A stretch of 64,000 nucleotides of DNA from Actinomyces oris (lineage in GTDB: Bacteria > Actinomycetota > Actinomycetes > Actinomycetales > Actinomycetaceae). The stretch's first letter is position 1; every line of letters begins with the position of its first letter. The DNA lies in the NCBI RefSeq assembly GCF_001937445.1, contig NZ_MSKS01000025.1:31235-95234 (forward strand), written 5' to 3'. Of the stretch, positions 34,492 through 44,306 are shown piece after piece. The notes below the pieces were generated by a model. That model saw only the letters and a list, made by a program, of their open reading frames with translations. It made no database searches and had not been told where the DNA came from. The position numbers were made by a program, and so were the translations under genes.

Positions 34492-37278
34492 TCAGTGCCG
34501 GCCCTTGACGCGCGAGCGCGCCCGGGCCATGAGGCTGTCCTGGATGTCCTCGAGGCGGTTGCCCTCGGCGTCGAGGAGGCGACGCTCCCAGGATCCGTCG
34601 GGCTGGAGGTGCCAGGAGGCGACGTCGTCGGAGGCACAGTGGGTGACCAGCCACTCGAGGTCCTCGACCATGGCGGGGTCGGTGATGCGCACCAGGGCCT
34701 CGACACGGCGGTCGAGGTTGCGGTGCATGAGGTCGGCCGAGCCGATGAACAGCTTGGTCTGGCCGCCGGCCGCGAAAGCATAGATGCGCGAGTGCTCCAG
34801 GAAGCGCCCCAGGATGGAGCGCACCCGGATGTTCTCGCTGAGGCCCTCGACGCCGGCGCGCAGGCCGCAGATGCCGCGCACGACGATGTCGACCGGCACC
34901 CCAGCGCGCGAGGCGCGGTAGAGGGCGTCGATGACGGTCTCGTCGACGATGGAGTTGACCTTGATGCGGATCCAGGCAGGCAGGCCGGCCTTACGGTTGG
35001 CGATCTCCTGCTCAATGTGCTCCACGAGCCCGTCGCGCAGGCCACGGGGGGCCACGAGCAGGCGGCGGAAGCGGGCGCGCGGGGCGTAGCCGGAGAGCTG
35101 GTTGAACAGGGTGGTCAGGTCCTGGGCGACGTCGCGGTCGCAGGTCAGCAGCCCCAGGTCCTCGTAGCCGCGGGCGGTCTTGGGGTGGTAGTTGCCGGTG
35201 CCGACGTGGCAGTAGCGGCGCAGGCCGTCGGACTCCTGGCGCACGACGAGCAGCAGCTTGCAGTGGGTCTTGAGGCCGACCATGCCGTAGACGACGTGGA
35301 CGCCGGCACGCTCGAGCTTGCGGGCCCAGGAGATGTTGGCCTCCTCGTCGAAGCGGGCCTTGATCTCCACGATGGCGACGACCTGCTTGCCGGCCTCGGC
35401 GGCCTCAATGAGTGCGTCCACGATCGGGGAGTCGCCGGAGGTGCGGTAGAGGGTCTGCTTGATGGCCAGGACCTTGGGATCGGCGGCGGCCTGGGCCACG
35501 AACTCCTGGACGGAGGTGGAGAAGGAGTCGTAGGGGTGGTGCAGGAGGACGTCGTGCTCGCGCATGGCGGCGAAGACGTCCGGAGCGGAGGAGGACTCGT
35601 AGGCGGCCAGGCCCGCGGCCGTCACCGGCACGAAGCGCGGGTACTTCAGGTCGGGGATGTCCAGGTCGTGGAGCTGGTTGAGGCAGGTCAGGTCCAGGGG
35701 GGCGGGGAGCTCGAAGACGTCGTCGCCCTTGAGGCCCAGGGCGCGCACCAGGTAACGGCGGGTGAAGGAGGAGATGGTGTCCTCCACCTCCAGGCGCACG
35801 CAGTCGCCGAAGCGGCGCCGCTCGAGCTCCTTCTCCATGGCCTTGAGGAGGTTCTCGGCGTCGTCCTCCTCCACCTCGAGGTCCTCGTTGCGGGTGACCC
35901 GGAAGAGGTGGTGCTCCAGGATGTCCATGCCCGGGAAGAGGTGGTCGAGGTGCTGGCCGATGACGATCTCGATGGGAATGACGGCGCAGCCGGCGGCCTT
36001 GTCCGCGGCGTCAAGCTCGCGGCCGGGGACCTGGATGAGACGCGGCAGGGAGTCGGGCACCTTGATGCGGGCGAAGTGCTCCTTGCCGCTGCGCGGGTTG
36101 CGCAGGATGACGGCGAGGTTGAGGGACAGGCCCGAGATGTAGGGGAAGGGGTGGGAGGGGTCGACCGCCAGCGGGGTGAGGACCGGGTAGATCTGGTGGC
36201 GGAAGTAGCGGGTCAGGCGCTCCTGCTGGTCGGAGTTGAGCTCGTCCCAGCCCAGGATCTTCACGTTGCGCTCGGCCAGGGCCGGGCGGATGTCCTCCTG
36301 GAAGAGGGCGGCCTGGCGGGCGGTGAGCTCCTTGGTACGGCTGGTGACCTGGGCCAGGACCTGGTTGGCGTCCAGGCCGGAGGCGCGCACCGGGGTGATG
36401 CCGGCCTTGATGCGGCGCATGAGCCCGGCGACGCGCACCATGTAGAACTCGTCCAGGTTGGAGGAGAAGATCGCCAGGAACCAGGCGCGCTCCAGCAGGG
36501 GCAGGGTGTGGTCCTCGGCCTGCTCCAGGACGCGCTCGTTGAAGTCCAGCCAGGTCAGCTCCCGGTCGATGAAGCGGTTCTTGAAGGACTCCAGGGGCGG
36601 CAGAAGATCCTCGGGGTCCGCCTGAGCGGTGTCGGCGGAGGCGGCCGAGGCCGCGACGTCGGCCGCGGCGCTGGCACCGGTCGCGCCGGCCGAGCTCTGT
36701 GAGGAGGCAGCGGAGGGGGCGCTGTCGGAGCCGGCGGCGGGGCCCGAGCGGGGGTCGCTGCCGGGAGCGGGCAGGCCCCGGTCCCCCGGCGCCGTGGTCG
36801 ACGGGGTCGCCTGGGCCTCGGCGGCGGACGGGGCCGAGTGCGAGCTGGCGGAGGTGATGGAGGAGGGGGCGATGGCGGGGGTCGCGGTGCCGATGGGGCC
36901 GGGGGCGGGGGCCTCCTCGCCGTCGACGATGTCGTCGAAGTCCTCGTCCTCGTACTGGGGGCCGGAGTCGTCGGCGAAGTCGCGCGGGTCGGCGACCTCG
37001 ATGACGTGCTCCTCCTCGACCGTCTCCTCGGCGCCCTCGGGCTCGTCGGGGCCGGCGACCTCGGCGGAAACGGCCGGCCCGTCGGCGCTCGCGGCCTCGG
37101 GCGAGACCGCCGACTCGGCGGCCTCCGTGGCTTCCACGGCTTCGACAATCTCGGCAGCCTCGGTCGCCTCGGCGTCGTCGGTCACCTGCCCGGGCTCCTG
37201 AGGGTTGGGGTGACGCATCCACCCGCCCAGGAAGCGGGAGAGCGGCGTGGGGGCGGAGTGGGGCGCGTCGTTGGTCAT
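34492..37278 (-). CDS. ppk: Polyphosphate kinase
   Basis: About 928 residues from the ATG at 37278 (an in-frame codon at 37338 is also possible). It makes inorganic polyphosphate from ATP. The PPK core starts at about residue 245 with [16 protein letters not shown]. The phosphorylated-histidine motif is [13 protein letters not shown], and [20 protein letters not shown] follows. Typical PPKs are about 700 residues; the extra 240 N-terminal residues are low-complexity, mainly Glu, Ala, Ser and Pro, and probably disordered. It is followed by the MutT1-like gene. Confidence 0.93.
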   Translation of the reverse strand: MTNDAPHSAPTPLSRFLGGWMRHPNPQEPGQVTDDAEATEAAEIVEAVEATEAAESAVSPEAASADGPAVSAEVAGPDEPEGAEETVEEEHVIEVADPRDFADDSGPQYEDEDFDDIVDGEEAPAPGPIGTATPAIAPSSITSASSHSAPSAAEAQATPSTTAPGDRGLPAPGSDPRSGPAAGSDSAPSAASSQSSAGATGASAAADVAASAASADTAQADPEDLLPPLESFKNRFIDRELTWLDFNERVLEQAEDHTLPLLERAWFLAIFSSNLDEFYMVRVAGLMRRIKAGITPVRASGLDANQVLAQVTSRTKELTARQAALFQEDIRPALAERNVKILGWDELNSDQQERLTRYFRHQIYPVLTPLAVDPSHPFPYISGLSLNLAVILRNPRSGKEHFARIKVPDSLPRLIQVPGRELDAADKAAGCAVIPIEIVIGQHLDHLFPGMDILEHHLFRVTRNEDLEVEEDDAENLLKAMEKELERRRFGDCVRLEVEDTISSFTRRYLVRALGLKGDDVFELPAPLDLTCLNQLHDLDIPDLKYPRFVPVTAAGLAAYESSSAPDVFAAMREHDVLLHHPYDSFSTSVQEFVAQAAADPKVLAIKQTLYRTSGDSPIVDALIEAAEAGKQVVAIVEIKARFDEEANISWARKLERAGVHVVYGMVGLKTHCKLLLVVRQESDGLRRYCHVGTGNYHPKTARGYEDLGLLTCDRDVAQDLTTLFNQLSGYAPRARFRRLLVAPRGLRDGLVEHIEQEIANRKAGLPAWIRIKVNSIVDETVIDALYRASRAGVPVDIVVRGICGLRAGVEGLSENIRVRSILGRFLEHSRIYAFAAGGQTKLFIGSADLMHRNLDRRVEALVRITDPAMVEDLEWLVTHCASDDVASWHLQPDGSWERRLLDAEGNRLEDIQDSLMARARSRVKGRH

Positions 37279-37733
37279 GGCCACATGGTCCCACGTCCGG
37301 GCAGCCTTGTGGGGCGGGGGTCCGCCCCAGTTCGGCAATGATGCGAGGCGTCGCCGCTCCCGCCCGTTCTTAGGGACTCATGGCCGATAGGCGACCCCGC
37401 TGCGCACTCCTCCCCATCGCGTGCGGCACGCTCCCCTATATTCCTCACGGCGATTCAGTCCTCGCGCAGCGGCTGTTCGGCAACCGAATCCGAGCGCCAG
37501 TTCTCCTGCCCCAGAGGCGGCGATGCACATTGGGTACTGCGCGATGCAGCGTTCATGATCTCGCCGATGGTGCCGGTGGTGTCCAAATCTGTGACAAAGG
37601 AGCTTGCGCACTCTTCACGGCTTCAACAGATCCGCGGAATCATGCGGTTTTGATCCGTCCACGGAGGCTTGCTTCGGGCCTTTGTCACCGATTTGGACAT
37701 CTCGCGCCCGGATAGCCCCTGCGCAAGGCCCTC
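37279..37733. other. Intergenic stretch upstream of ppk
   Basis: 455 bases between the ppk start and the end of the next minus-strand gene. It holds R1 copy b (37580-37699). The rest is noticeably less GC-rich in places and shows no convincing gene; small open frames here lack ribosome sites. Confidence 0.5.
37580..37699 (+). repeat. R1 palindromic element, copy b (120 bp)
   Basis: The ends are TGTCCAAATCTGTGACAAAG and CTTTGTCACCGATTTGGACA; the inner part has CCGCGGAATCATGCGG, shared with copy c at 54300-54419. It lies upstream of ppk. Confidence 0.85.
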
Positions 37734-38396
37734 TCAGTCGAGGAGTCCGGCGGCGGCGCGGCGGGCGGCGTCGGTGAGCTCGTCGGCGGTGGCCAGGAGG
37801 GCGGAGTCGCGGCGGGTGACGCGGTCGGCGAGCTCGTCGGTGTCGTCCTCGATCCACACGGGGTTGGAGCCGGCCGCCAGGGCGCGCAGGAATCCGGCGG
37901 TGGCGCTGAGCAGCGGGGCGATCTCGGTGACGGAGCCCTCGACGCTGCCGGCCAGGACGGCGTCGAGGCGCTCGCGCAGGTCGGTCGGGGAGGGCACGGG
38001 GCGCGCCTCGCTGAGGACGGACTCGAGGCGGGCGTTCGTGGTGTCGTCGGCCTCGGTGAGGTCGACGACGGTGGCGTAGCGGCGGGCGACGAGCTCGGGG
38101 TCGCGGCGGATCCACTCGCGCACGAGGAACAGGCGCCACAGGGTGCCGGGCAGGGTAGTGGCCGGGGAGTCGGCCCACAGCTCGGCAATGTCGTCGATGC
38201 CGTTGGTGGCGACCGCGGCGACGATGCCGGAGCGGGTGATGGGGTCGCCCTCGGTCTCGCTGCCGGGGAAGCCGCCGATGAGCGCCTGGGCGGCGCGGTG
38301 GGCGAGCTCGGAGGCGACGGCGGTGTCGGTGCTGCCCTCGATCTGTTCGGCGGCCTCGGGGTCGAGCCGGGCGGGGCGGTGGAACTGGCGGGCCAT
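37734..38396 (-). CDS. Unrecognised soluble protein
   Basis: 220 residues, mostly helical and acidic, without signal peptide or membrane segment. It starts MARQFHRPARLDPEAAEQIEG. Notable parts are WADSPATTLPGTLWRLFLVREWIRRDP (Trp-rich) and ALLATADELTDAARRAAAGLLD at the end. No catalytic motif is visible and I cannot assign a family. The size, codon use and clean start support a real gene. It is on the same strand as ppk but 455 bp away. Confidence 0.7.
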   Translation of the reverse strand: MARQFHRPARLDPEAAEQIEGSTDTAVASELAHRAAQALIGGFPGSETEGDPITRSGIVAAVATNGIDDIAELWADSPATTLPGTLWRLFLVREWIRRDPELVARRYATVVDLTEADDTTNARLESVLSEARPVPSPTDLRERLDAVLAGSVEGSVTEIAPLLSATAGFLRALAAGSNPVWIEDDTDELADRVTRRDSALLATADELTDAARRAAAGLLD

Positions 38397-38611
38397 GGGG
38401 ACTCCTCACGCGGTGCGGGCGCGCCGGCGACGACGCGCAGACCCATTGTCTCGCGGGAGCACGGGCGCCCCCCACCGGTTCACTTCCGGCCGACGGCGGC
38501 GCGGAGGGCTCAGGGAGCCGGGAGACGCACCGGCGGGCGACGAGACGGGGTCGTGGGCGGTGCCGAGCGGGCGCGACCATCCGGATCGCGGAGGGCGATG
38601 GTGAGTCCGGT

Positions 38612-38642
38612 TCGACACGGCGGTCGGTTGTCCGGCTATGCT
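38612..38642 (+). promoter_or_regulatory. Possible tRNA promoter
   Basis: TCGACA (38612-38617), a 19-base spacer and TATGCT (38637-38642) lie about 45 bases before the tRNA. The -10 hexamer fits the actinobacterial TAnnnT pattern; the spacer is longer than ideal. Confidence 0.35.
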
Positions 38643-38687
38643 GGCCCCTGCCGATGGCGTCTGGACTCTGTTTCCGGCCGTCGGCAC

Positions 38688-38761
38688 GCCCCCTTAGCTC
38701 AGTTGGTCAGAGCTGCGGACTTTTAATCCGAAGGTCGTGGGTTCGAGCCCCACAGGGGGTA
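38688..38761 (+). tRNA. tRNA-Lys (anticodon TTT)
   Basis: A 74-base cloverleaf without an encoded CCA. The acceptor arm is GCCCCCT with AGGGGGT (one G-T pair), the D arm is AGCTCAGTTGGTCAGAGCT, the anticodon loop CTTTTAA has TTT at the centre, and the T arm is GTGGGTTCGAGCCCCAC. It reads lysine codons. Confidence 0.96.
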
Positions 38762-38773
38762 CCCCGCCGGCCT

Positions 38774-38801
38774 CGGCCCCACCAGGGACCGGGGCCTTTT
38801 T
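38774..38801 (+). terminator. Rho-independent terminator of tRNA-Lys
   Basis: GGCCCC (38775-38780) pairs with GGGGCC (38791-38796) and is followed directly by five T (38797-38801). It lies 13 bases after the tRNA. The following 300 bases up to 39101 show no gene. Confidence 0.8.
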
Positions 38802-39101
38802 CACGTCCGGGGCGCCGGCAGCGGCGCTAGCCTGCCGCCCTGTCAGCACATGGTTTCGGGCTGCGTGATGGTTGATGGCATCAAGTGAGCTCAGGTGACA
38901 CCGATCCACGTGGACTGGACGCCCCGCCCAGCGGGGACGGGAGAACTCGCTCATGTCGAGCCGGGCATGATCGACGCCAGCCCAAGTAACCGGATGCAAG
39001 CACAGCTCACGCAGCCACAGGACATACCCGGCCCTGAGGACCGCATCTTGAGGATCGCGGACCGCTCCGGAGACTCACGCCCAACCTCCCGGGCAGCTTG
39101 G

Positions 39102-40004
39102 TCATTTTCCGCTTGCAGCGGCGTCGAGCACGCGACCGACGTAGCTGCCGAACTTCTCGGTGATGCTGCCGTGGTTGTCGTCGGGCCACTCGCTCCAGGT
39201 GTGACCGAAGCCCGCCGATCGGTAGTAGGCCAGGCTGTTGCGGGCGTGCCCGCTGCCATCGAATCCGTCGAGGCTGTTGGCGGGCACGTCACGGATTCCG
39301 GTCACCCAGTTCAACGAGAGCCGTTCCTTGGCGCCTGAGGAGAAGGCCGCCTTCTCCTCAGGCGCGTCGCCGCCCCCGAAAAGCAGGAAGCCCCCGCCCG
39401 CCATGCGCTCGGCGTAGGCCGGGAAGAACCACTGGCTGATGAACTCCGAGCCGCCGGAGTAGCCCACGAGCCAGACTCGATCCGTGGTGGCGCCGCACCC
39501 GGCGACCACGTAGTCGAGCGCCTGCTCCAGGTAGTGGACCTTGCCATCCTGATCCTCCAGCCACCAGGTTCCGTCGTCTCCGGGAGCACGCACCGAGACC
39601 ACGTCGTACCCGCGAGCGCTCGCCGCCTCGACGACTCCCCCGGCGCCGGCCAGGCCACCGCGGGACCTCTCGCCCCGGTCCAGATTCCCTTCACTGTGGA
39701 AGGGCTGCCCGTCGCCGTCGAGGTAGACGACCAGTCCGACCGGCACGTCCGTGGCCGCGTAGAAGATGCAGTCGGAGGTCTCGTCCTCGTCGTCGGTGTA
39801 GGAGAACGCGGCAGGAACCGACAGGTCTCCCGGCGTCGGCCGCAGGCTCGGCGCAACGCCGGCCCCGCGTGAGTGCAGGTGCGAGGGCGGAGTCGAGTGC
39901 GTTGCCGCTTGCTGCACCCCCCGAGAAGCGCAGCCGGCCAGGATGAGGCCCGTCATCACGCCGGTCAGGGCTCGCCGCGAAAGGTGCGCCGCCACGCTGT
40001 CCAC
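39102..40004 (-). CDS. Secreted alpha/beta-hydrolase lipoprotein, esterase/depolymerase-like
   Basis: 300 residues. The signal peptide ends in lipobox LAGC (about residue 25). The nucleophile elbow GYSGGS (in VWLVGYSGGSEFISQWF), upstream VGLVVYLDGDG and the late DDNHGSITEKF, which supplies a candidate catalytic His, fit an alpha/beta hydrolase similar to PHB depolymerases or feruloyl esterases. It should act on the cell surface. The substrate is unknown. It stands alone on the minus strand. Confidence 0.75.
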   Translation of the reverse strand: MDSVAAHLSRRALTGVMTGLILAGCASRGVQQAATHSTPPSHLHSRGAGVAPSLRPTPGDLSVPAAFSYTDDEDETSDCIFYAATDVPVGLVVYLDGDGQPFHSEGNLDRGERSRGGLAGAGGVVEAASARGYDVVSVRAPGDDGTWWLEDQDGKVHYLEQALDYVVAGCGATTDRVWLVGYSGGSEFISQWFFPAYAERMAGGGFLLFGGGDAPEEKAAFSSGAKERLSLNWVTGIRDVPANSLDGFDGSGHARNSLAYYRSAGFGHTWSEWPDDNHGSITEKFGSYVGRVLDAAASGK

Positions 40005-40222
40005 CCACCTTCCTGATCGCCGTCAGCCACTCGACGGTAGCACCGGCATCCCGGTTCCGCCCGGTCGGCGCGAGGCCCGAATCGCACCACCGACGACGAC
40101 ACGAACCAAGGTGGATAGGGGCTCAGCGCGGGAGCACGGCGCCTTCAACACCCAAGGGCGCGCGCCGAATGCCGCCTCACGCGACGCCTCAAGCGGGGCT
40201 GCCCTGACTACCCTGGCCGCTC

Positions 40223-41767
40223 TTAGCCCCGCTCGCCGCGGGAGCCGCGCCCACGACCACCGCCGCTGCGACCGCCCCGGCCGGAGGCCAGCCCGGAGCC
40301 CCGCTCACTGCTCCCTCCGCGCCGCTTCGCGCCGCGCCCTCCGTTCCCGGCGTGCCCGCCGCGTCCACCGTGCGCTCCCCCGCTGCGACCTCCGCGGCCG
40401 CCCTGACCACCCTTGGCCCCGCGACCGGACCGGCCGTGCCCCGCTTCGCCGTGGCCGTGGCCCGGACGCCCGGTGGAGGCCCGCCCACTGGGGCTGCCAC
40501 CCTTGATGGCCACACCCTCGGGCATGTCCTCCAGCGCGACGGCCTCGGCAACCTGCCCCACGAGGGCGGCCACGGCGTCGTCGTCGGGCCGGATACGCTC
40601 AATGTCCGCGCGGATCCGCGCCTTCTTGAGCAGGACCTGCACATCGTGCTTCTGCTCGGGCAGGACGAGGGTGACGACGCTCCCGGCAGCCCCGGCGCGG
40701 GCGGTGCGGCCCGAGCGGTGCAGGTAGGCCTTGTGCTCGGCGGGCGGGTCGACGTGAACCACGAGCTCGACGCCGGAGACGTCGATCCCCCGGGCGGCGA
40801 TGTCGGTGGCGACCATGACGTGCACCTGCCTGGTGGAGAAGGCCCGCATGGCGCGCTCGCGCGCGTTCTGGCTCATGTTGCCCTGCAGCTCGACGGCCGG
40901 GATCCCGGCCTGGACGAGCTTGCGGGCCAGGCGCCGGGCGAGGTGCTTGGTGCGGGTGAACAGGATGCGCTGCCCCTGCCCGGAGGCCAGGCGCCGCACG
41001 ATGCCGTCCTTGGCGGTCTTGTCCGCGACCATCCACACGCGGTGGGTCATGGCGTCCACCGGCGAGGTCGAGGGGTCCACGGAGTGCTGGAGCGGGTCGT
41101 GGAGGAACTCCTTGACCAGCGTGTCCACGCCGTTGTCCAGGGTCGCGGAGAACAGCAGGCGCTGGCCGCGCTGCGGGGTGGCGCGCAGGATGCGGCGGAC
41201 ATTGGGCAGGAAGCCGAGGTCGGCCATGTGGTCGGCCTCGTCCAGGACGGTGATCTCGACCTCGTCGAGGCTGACGAGTCCCTGCCCCATGAGGTCCAGG
41301 AGCCGGCCGGGACAGGCGACGACGACGTCGACACCCGCCTTGAGGGCCTTCTCCTGGGGCTTGGCGGAGACCCCACCGAAGATGGTGGTCACATCCATGT
41401 CGACGACGCGAGCCAGGGGCTCGATGACCTCGGCGATCTGGAGGGCGAGCTCACGGGTGGGCGCCAGGACCAGGCCGATGGGGTGGCCTGGGCGGGCCTT
41501 GTCCTGCGGCGCCAGGCGCTGGACGAGCGGCAGGCTGAAGGCCAGGGTCTTGCCCGAGCCGGTGCGGCCGCGACCGAGCACGTCACGCCCGGCGAGGGTG
41601 TCGGGCAGAGTGGCGGCCTGGATGGGGAAGGGCGCGGTGAAGCCGCGGGCGTCGAGGTCGGCGGCGAGGTCTGAGTCCACGCCGAGGTCGGTGAAGGTGG
41701 CCTCTCCCGCAGCCGGGATCTTCCCGAAGGCGAAGCGGTGTGAGGCGGAGGTGCGGTGTGCGGCCAC
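40223..41767 (-). CDS. DEAD-box RNA helicase with an RG-rich tail
   Basis: About 514 residues from the GTG at 41767 (AGGA five bases upstream); the frame stays open to a GTG at 41968 that lies inside repeat R2-b, so the longer form is less likely. All core motifs are present: Q-motif FPIQAATL, motif I GRTGSGKT, Ia PTRELALQI, II DEAD, III SAT, V TDIAARGID and VI HRSGRTARAG. The C-terminal 90 residues are Gly, Arg, Ser and His-rich, as in RhlE-like helicases that bind RNA through such tails. It probably acts in RNA folding or ribosome assembly. Confidence 0.9.
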   Translation of the reverse strand: MAAHRTSASHRFAFGKIPAAGEATFTDLGVDSDLAADLDARGFTAPFPIQAATLPDTLAGRDVLGRGRTGSGKTLAFSLPLVQRLAPQDKARPGHPIGLVLAPTRELALQIAEVIEPLARVVDMDVTTIFGGVSAKPQEKALKAGVDVVVACPGRLLDLMGQGLVSLDEVEITVLDEADHMADLGFLPNVRRILRATPQRGQRLLFSATLDNGVDTLVKEFLHDPLQHSVDPSTSPVDAMTHRVWMVADKTAKDGIVRRLASGQGQRILFTRTKHLARRLARKLVQAGIPAVELQGNMSQNARERAMRAFSTRQVHVMVATDIAARGIDVSGVELVVHVDPPAEHKAYLHRSGRTARAGAAGSVVTLVLPEQKHDVQVLLKKARIRADIERIRPDDDAVAALVGQVAEAVALEDMPEGVAIKGGSPSGRASTGRPGHGHGEAGHGRSGRGAKGGQGGRGGRSGGAHGGRGGHAGNGGRGAKRRGGSSERGSGLASGRGGRSGGGRGRGSRGERG

Positions 41768-41961
41768 GAGGATCCTGTCGTTTGGGACCGCGAGCACGCC
41801 GGCGCGTGTCGCAGGCGGCGTGCGCGTCGGTGCGTGAGGTGCCGGCGTACGCGGCTCGACGGCGCGAGGCGTCAGGTGAGTCGACGCGCGCCGGGACCGG
41901 GGCACCAGCCAGGCCGGGCAGCGCCCGGACCAGGGAGCCATCCTGCCCGAGATCCCGCAAT

Positions 41962-42095
41962 GTGTCACTACGGGCGACTATTCACTGTGCAGGCACTCGC
42001 CGCAGCCAGCATCGAAACGCCCTGACCAGCGGTTTTACGGCGCGCCCCGGAAACGACGGCCGCAGAACCGACGGAAAAGTCGCCATTCGTGACAC
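41962..42095 (+). repeat. R2 palindromic element, copy b (134 bp)
   Basis: It starts GTGTCACTACGGGCGACTAT and ends AAAAGTCGCCATTCGTGACAC without its first base. The interior (CAGCGGTTTTACGGCGCGCC and CGCAGAACCGACGG) is also found in copy c at 45052-45184 in the same orientation. The two copies bracket the gluconate locus. This copy ends 10 bp before the gntP stop. Confidence 0.88.
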
Positions 42096-42105
42096 TGAGG
42101 ACCCC

Positions 42106-43518
42106 TCAGAAGACTCCCAGGGCGAGTGCGAGGAGGCTGATCGTGGCCATCGCGACCACGGACAGGATCGTCTCCATCAGCGACCAGGTCTTGAAGGTCT
42201 GCCCCACGGTCATCCCGAAGTACTCTTTGACCAGCCAGAAGCCGGCATCGTTGACGTGAGAGAGGAAGACGGAGCCGGCACCGATCGCAAGGACGAGGAG
42301 GGCGACCTCGGTCTGCGGCATGTGGCTGGCCAACGGCGCCATGATCCCGGCCGCGGTGATGGTGGCCACTGTCGCCGACCCGGTGGCCAGGCGCACGGCG
42401 ACGGCGACAAGCCATCCGGCCAGGAGCGCGGGCACGGCCGCCTGCTGGATCCATGCGGCGATGATGCCGGCGATCCCTGAGTCGACGAGGGTCTGCTTGA
42501 ATCCTCCCCCGGCTCCGACGATGAGCAGGATTCCAGCAATGGGCCCGAGTGAGGCCCCGACCCGCCCGCTGACGTCGTCGGCACTCAGCCCCAGGCGGGC
42601 CCCGAAGAGGTACATGGCGGCCAGAACCGTCATCAGCAGGGCGACGATCGGCTTGCCCACGAACAGGGCCGTGTGGACTGCCGGGTTACCGCTGTCCTCG
42701 GGGACGAGGGTCTCGACGACGGTGCGCAGAAGCATGAGTCCTACGGGCAGCAGGATCACCATGATGGAGGTCGCGAAGGAGGGACGCAGCCCCTCATGCT
42801 CCTCGTCCGAGGCCCCCAGCGGCTCGGGGGCCTCAATCGGCACCCACCTGGCCATCAATCGGGCCGCGACGGGTCCGGAGATGATGACCGTGGGCACGGC
42901 GACCAGCAGCCCCAGTCCGAGGGTGAGCCCCAGGTCGGCCTTGACGGCGTTGATAGCAATGAGCGGTCCGGGGTGCGGCGGCACGAGGCCGTGGAGCGCA
43001 GACAGACCGGCCAGGGCGGGCACGCCCAGCAGGATGAGGGACTGGTGGGAGCGCCGAGCGACGATCATAACCACGGGGATGAGCAGAACGATGCCGACCT
43101 CGAAGAACAACGGGATGCCGACGACGAAGGCGATGAACGCCATCGCCCAGGGAAGGCGAGGGCCGGGAGTACGGGCCAGAACCGTGTCGACGATCTGGTC
43201 GGCACCGCCGGAGTCGATGAGGAGACGGCCGATGATCGCCCCGAAGGCGATGAGGGTGCCCACATCGCCGATGGTGGAGCCCATCCCCTTGGTGAATGCG
43301 GTGAAGGTATCGGCCAGCGGAATGCCGGCGACGACGGCCAGGACCGCTGAGCCCAGTGTCAGTGCGAGGAAGGGGTGCATCTTGCGCCAGACGATGAGCA
43401 CGATGATCGAGGCGATGCCGAGCAGGGCGGCCGCGATGAGCTGCGCGTGGTTGTCAGTGTGACTCACGGCGTCGGCGGCCGGCAGCGCAACCGGTTGAGC
43501 TGGAAGAGTGAACGTCAT
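42106..43518 (-). CDS. gntP: Gluconate permease, GntP family
   Basis: 470 residues from the second ATG (43518), which has GGAG upstream; an ATG 18 bases earlier is possible. About 12 hydrophobic helices are seen, with family blocks AFGAIIGRLLIDSGGADQIVD, GIPLFFEVGIVLLIPVV, GLVPPHPGPLIAI and FLSHVNDAGFWLVKEYFGM. It imports gluconate in symport with protons. It lies downstream of gntK on the same strand. Confidence 0.92.
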   Translation of the reverse strand: MTFTLPAQPVALPAADAVSHTDNHAQLIAAALLGIASIIVLIVWRKMHPFLALTLGSAVLAVVAGIPLADTFTAFTKGMGSTIGDVGTLIAFGAIIGRLLIDSGGADQIVDTVLARTPGPRLPWAMAFIAFVVGIPLFFEVGIVLLIPVVMIVARRSHQSLILLGVPALAGLSALHGLVPPHPGPLIAINAVKADLGLTLGLGLLVAVPTVIISGPVAARLMARWVPIEAPEPLGASDEEHEGLRPSFATSIMVILLPVGLMLLRTVVETLVPEDSGNPAVHTALFVGKPIVALLMTVLAAMYLFGARLGLSADDVSGRVGASLGPIAGILLIVGAGGGFKQTLVDSGIAGIIAAWIQQAAVPALLAGWLVAVAVRLATGSATVATITAAGIMAPLASHMPQTEVALLVLAIGAGSVFLSHVNDAGFWLVKEYFGMTVGQTFKTWSLMETILSVVAMATISLLALALGVF

Positions 43519-43652
43519 TGTTGTCTCCGTTGTCATTGGGAGGTGGGGTGAGGACGGGGTGTACGTGTGCCGGGTTCAGCGGGCCGGAGAACCGCGCACG
43601 GCGCGCTGGTTGGTTGGCATGGACGCCGGCGATCGTCAGCAAGGAACGATGC

Positions 43653-44180
43653 TCACACGGCGTTGGACGAGGCCTGCTCGAGTGCGGTGAGGATCGCCTC
43701 GAAGGTCTCCTCCGGCGTCGCCTGCGAGACCACGGTGACGCCGTCCTCGTCGTCGGACAGGGGCTCGAGGGCGGCGAACTGGGAAGGCAACAGGCTCAGG
43801 GGCATGAAGTGCCCCTCACGGTGAGCCATGCGCTCCTGGAGCTCATCGGCCTGGGCGAGCAGATGAATGAAGAAGACCCGCCCCTGCGCGCTGGAGAGCA
43901 GGTCGCGATAGGAGCGTTTGAGCGCGGAACAGGTGACGATCGTCTTGACGCCGTCGGCGGCGCGCTCACTCATCCAGTCGCGCATGGACTCCAGCCAGGG
44001 CCAGCGGTCCTCGTCGGTCAGGGCGATGCCGCGGCTCATCTTGTCGATGTTGACCTTGGGGTGGAAGTCGTCGGCCTCGGCGACGGGCCAACCCAGTGCG
44101 TTGTGAAGGTTGATCGCGGCCGTGGTCTTGCCGCAGCCGGAGACTCCCATGAGGACGAGGTGCTCAACGGATCGGCTCAT
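43653..44180 (-). CDS. gntK: Gluconokinase
   Basis: 175 residues, the normal length for the GntK/IdnK type. It phosphorylates gluconate to 6-phosphogluconate, feeding the pentose phosphate pathway. Walker A is VLMGVSGCGKTTAAINL, followed by EADDFHPKVNIDKMSRGIALTDEDRWPWL, the typical substrate block, and TCSALKRSYRDLL. It is divergent from the GntR regulator and precedes gntP. Confidence 0.94.
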   Translation of the reverse strand: MSRSVEHLVLMGVSGCGKTTAAINLHNALGWPVAEADDFHPKVNIDKMSRGIALTDEDRWPWLESMRDWMSERAADGVKTIVTCSALKRSYRDLLSSAQGRVFFIHLLAQADELQERMAHREGHFMPLSLLPSQFAALEPLSDDEDGVTVVSQATPEETFEAILTALEQASSNAV

Positions 44181-44242
44181 GTCTGCTCCTTGATGACGCC
44201 TTTGTCGTGAACTGATACGACCAATCTACCTCAAACATAGTA

Positions 44243-44253
44243 CCTTTAAAAGG
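44243..44253. promoter_or_regulatory. Candidate GntR operator
   Basis: CCTTTAAAAGG is a near-perfect palindrome in the AT-rich gap between gntK and the divergent regulator gene. It is a reasonable site for the regulator encoded at 44307, acting on both genes. Confidence 0.4.
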
Positions 44254-44306
44254 GGTCGGATAGCATCTCCCACAGACATCTCGCACCACCCTCCGGGAGC
44301 ACATCC

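Noticed and set aside
33529..36702. Open frame of 1057 codons on the plus strand
   Set aside because: It is antisense to the Nudix and ppk genes; its Gly/Val/Asp-rich product is a GC-codon artefact with no motif, and both opposite genes have clear family signatures.
41768..41968. N-terminal extension of the DEAD-box helicase
   Set aside because: The longer form would start inside repeat R2-b and adds Arg/Pro-rich sequence without family similarity; the GTG at 41767 has a ribosome site.
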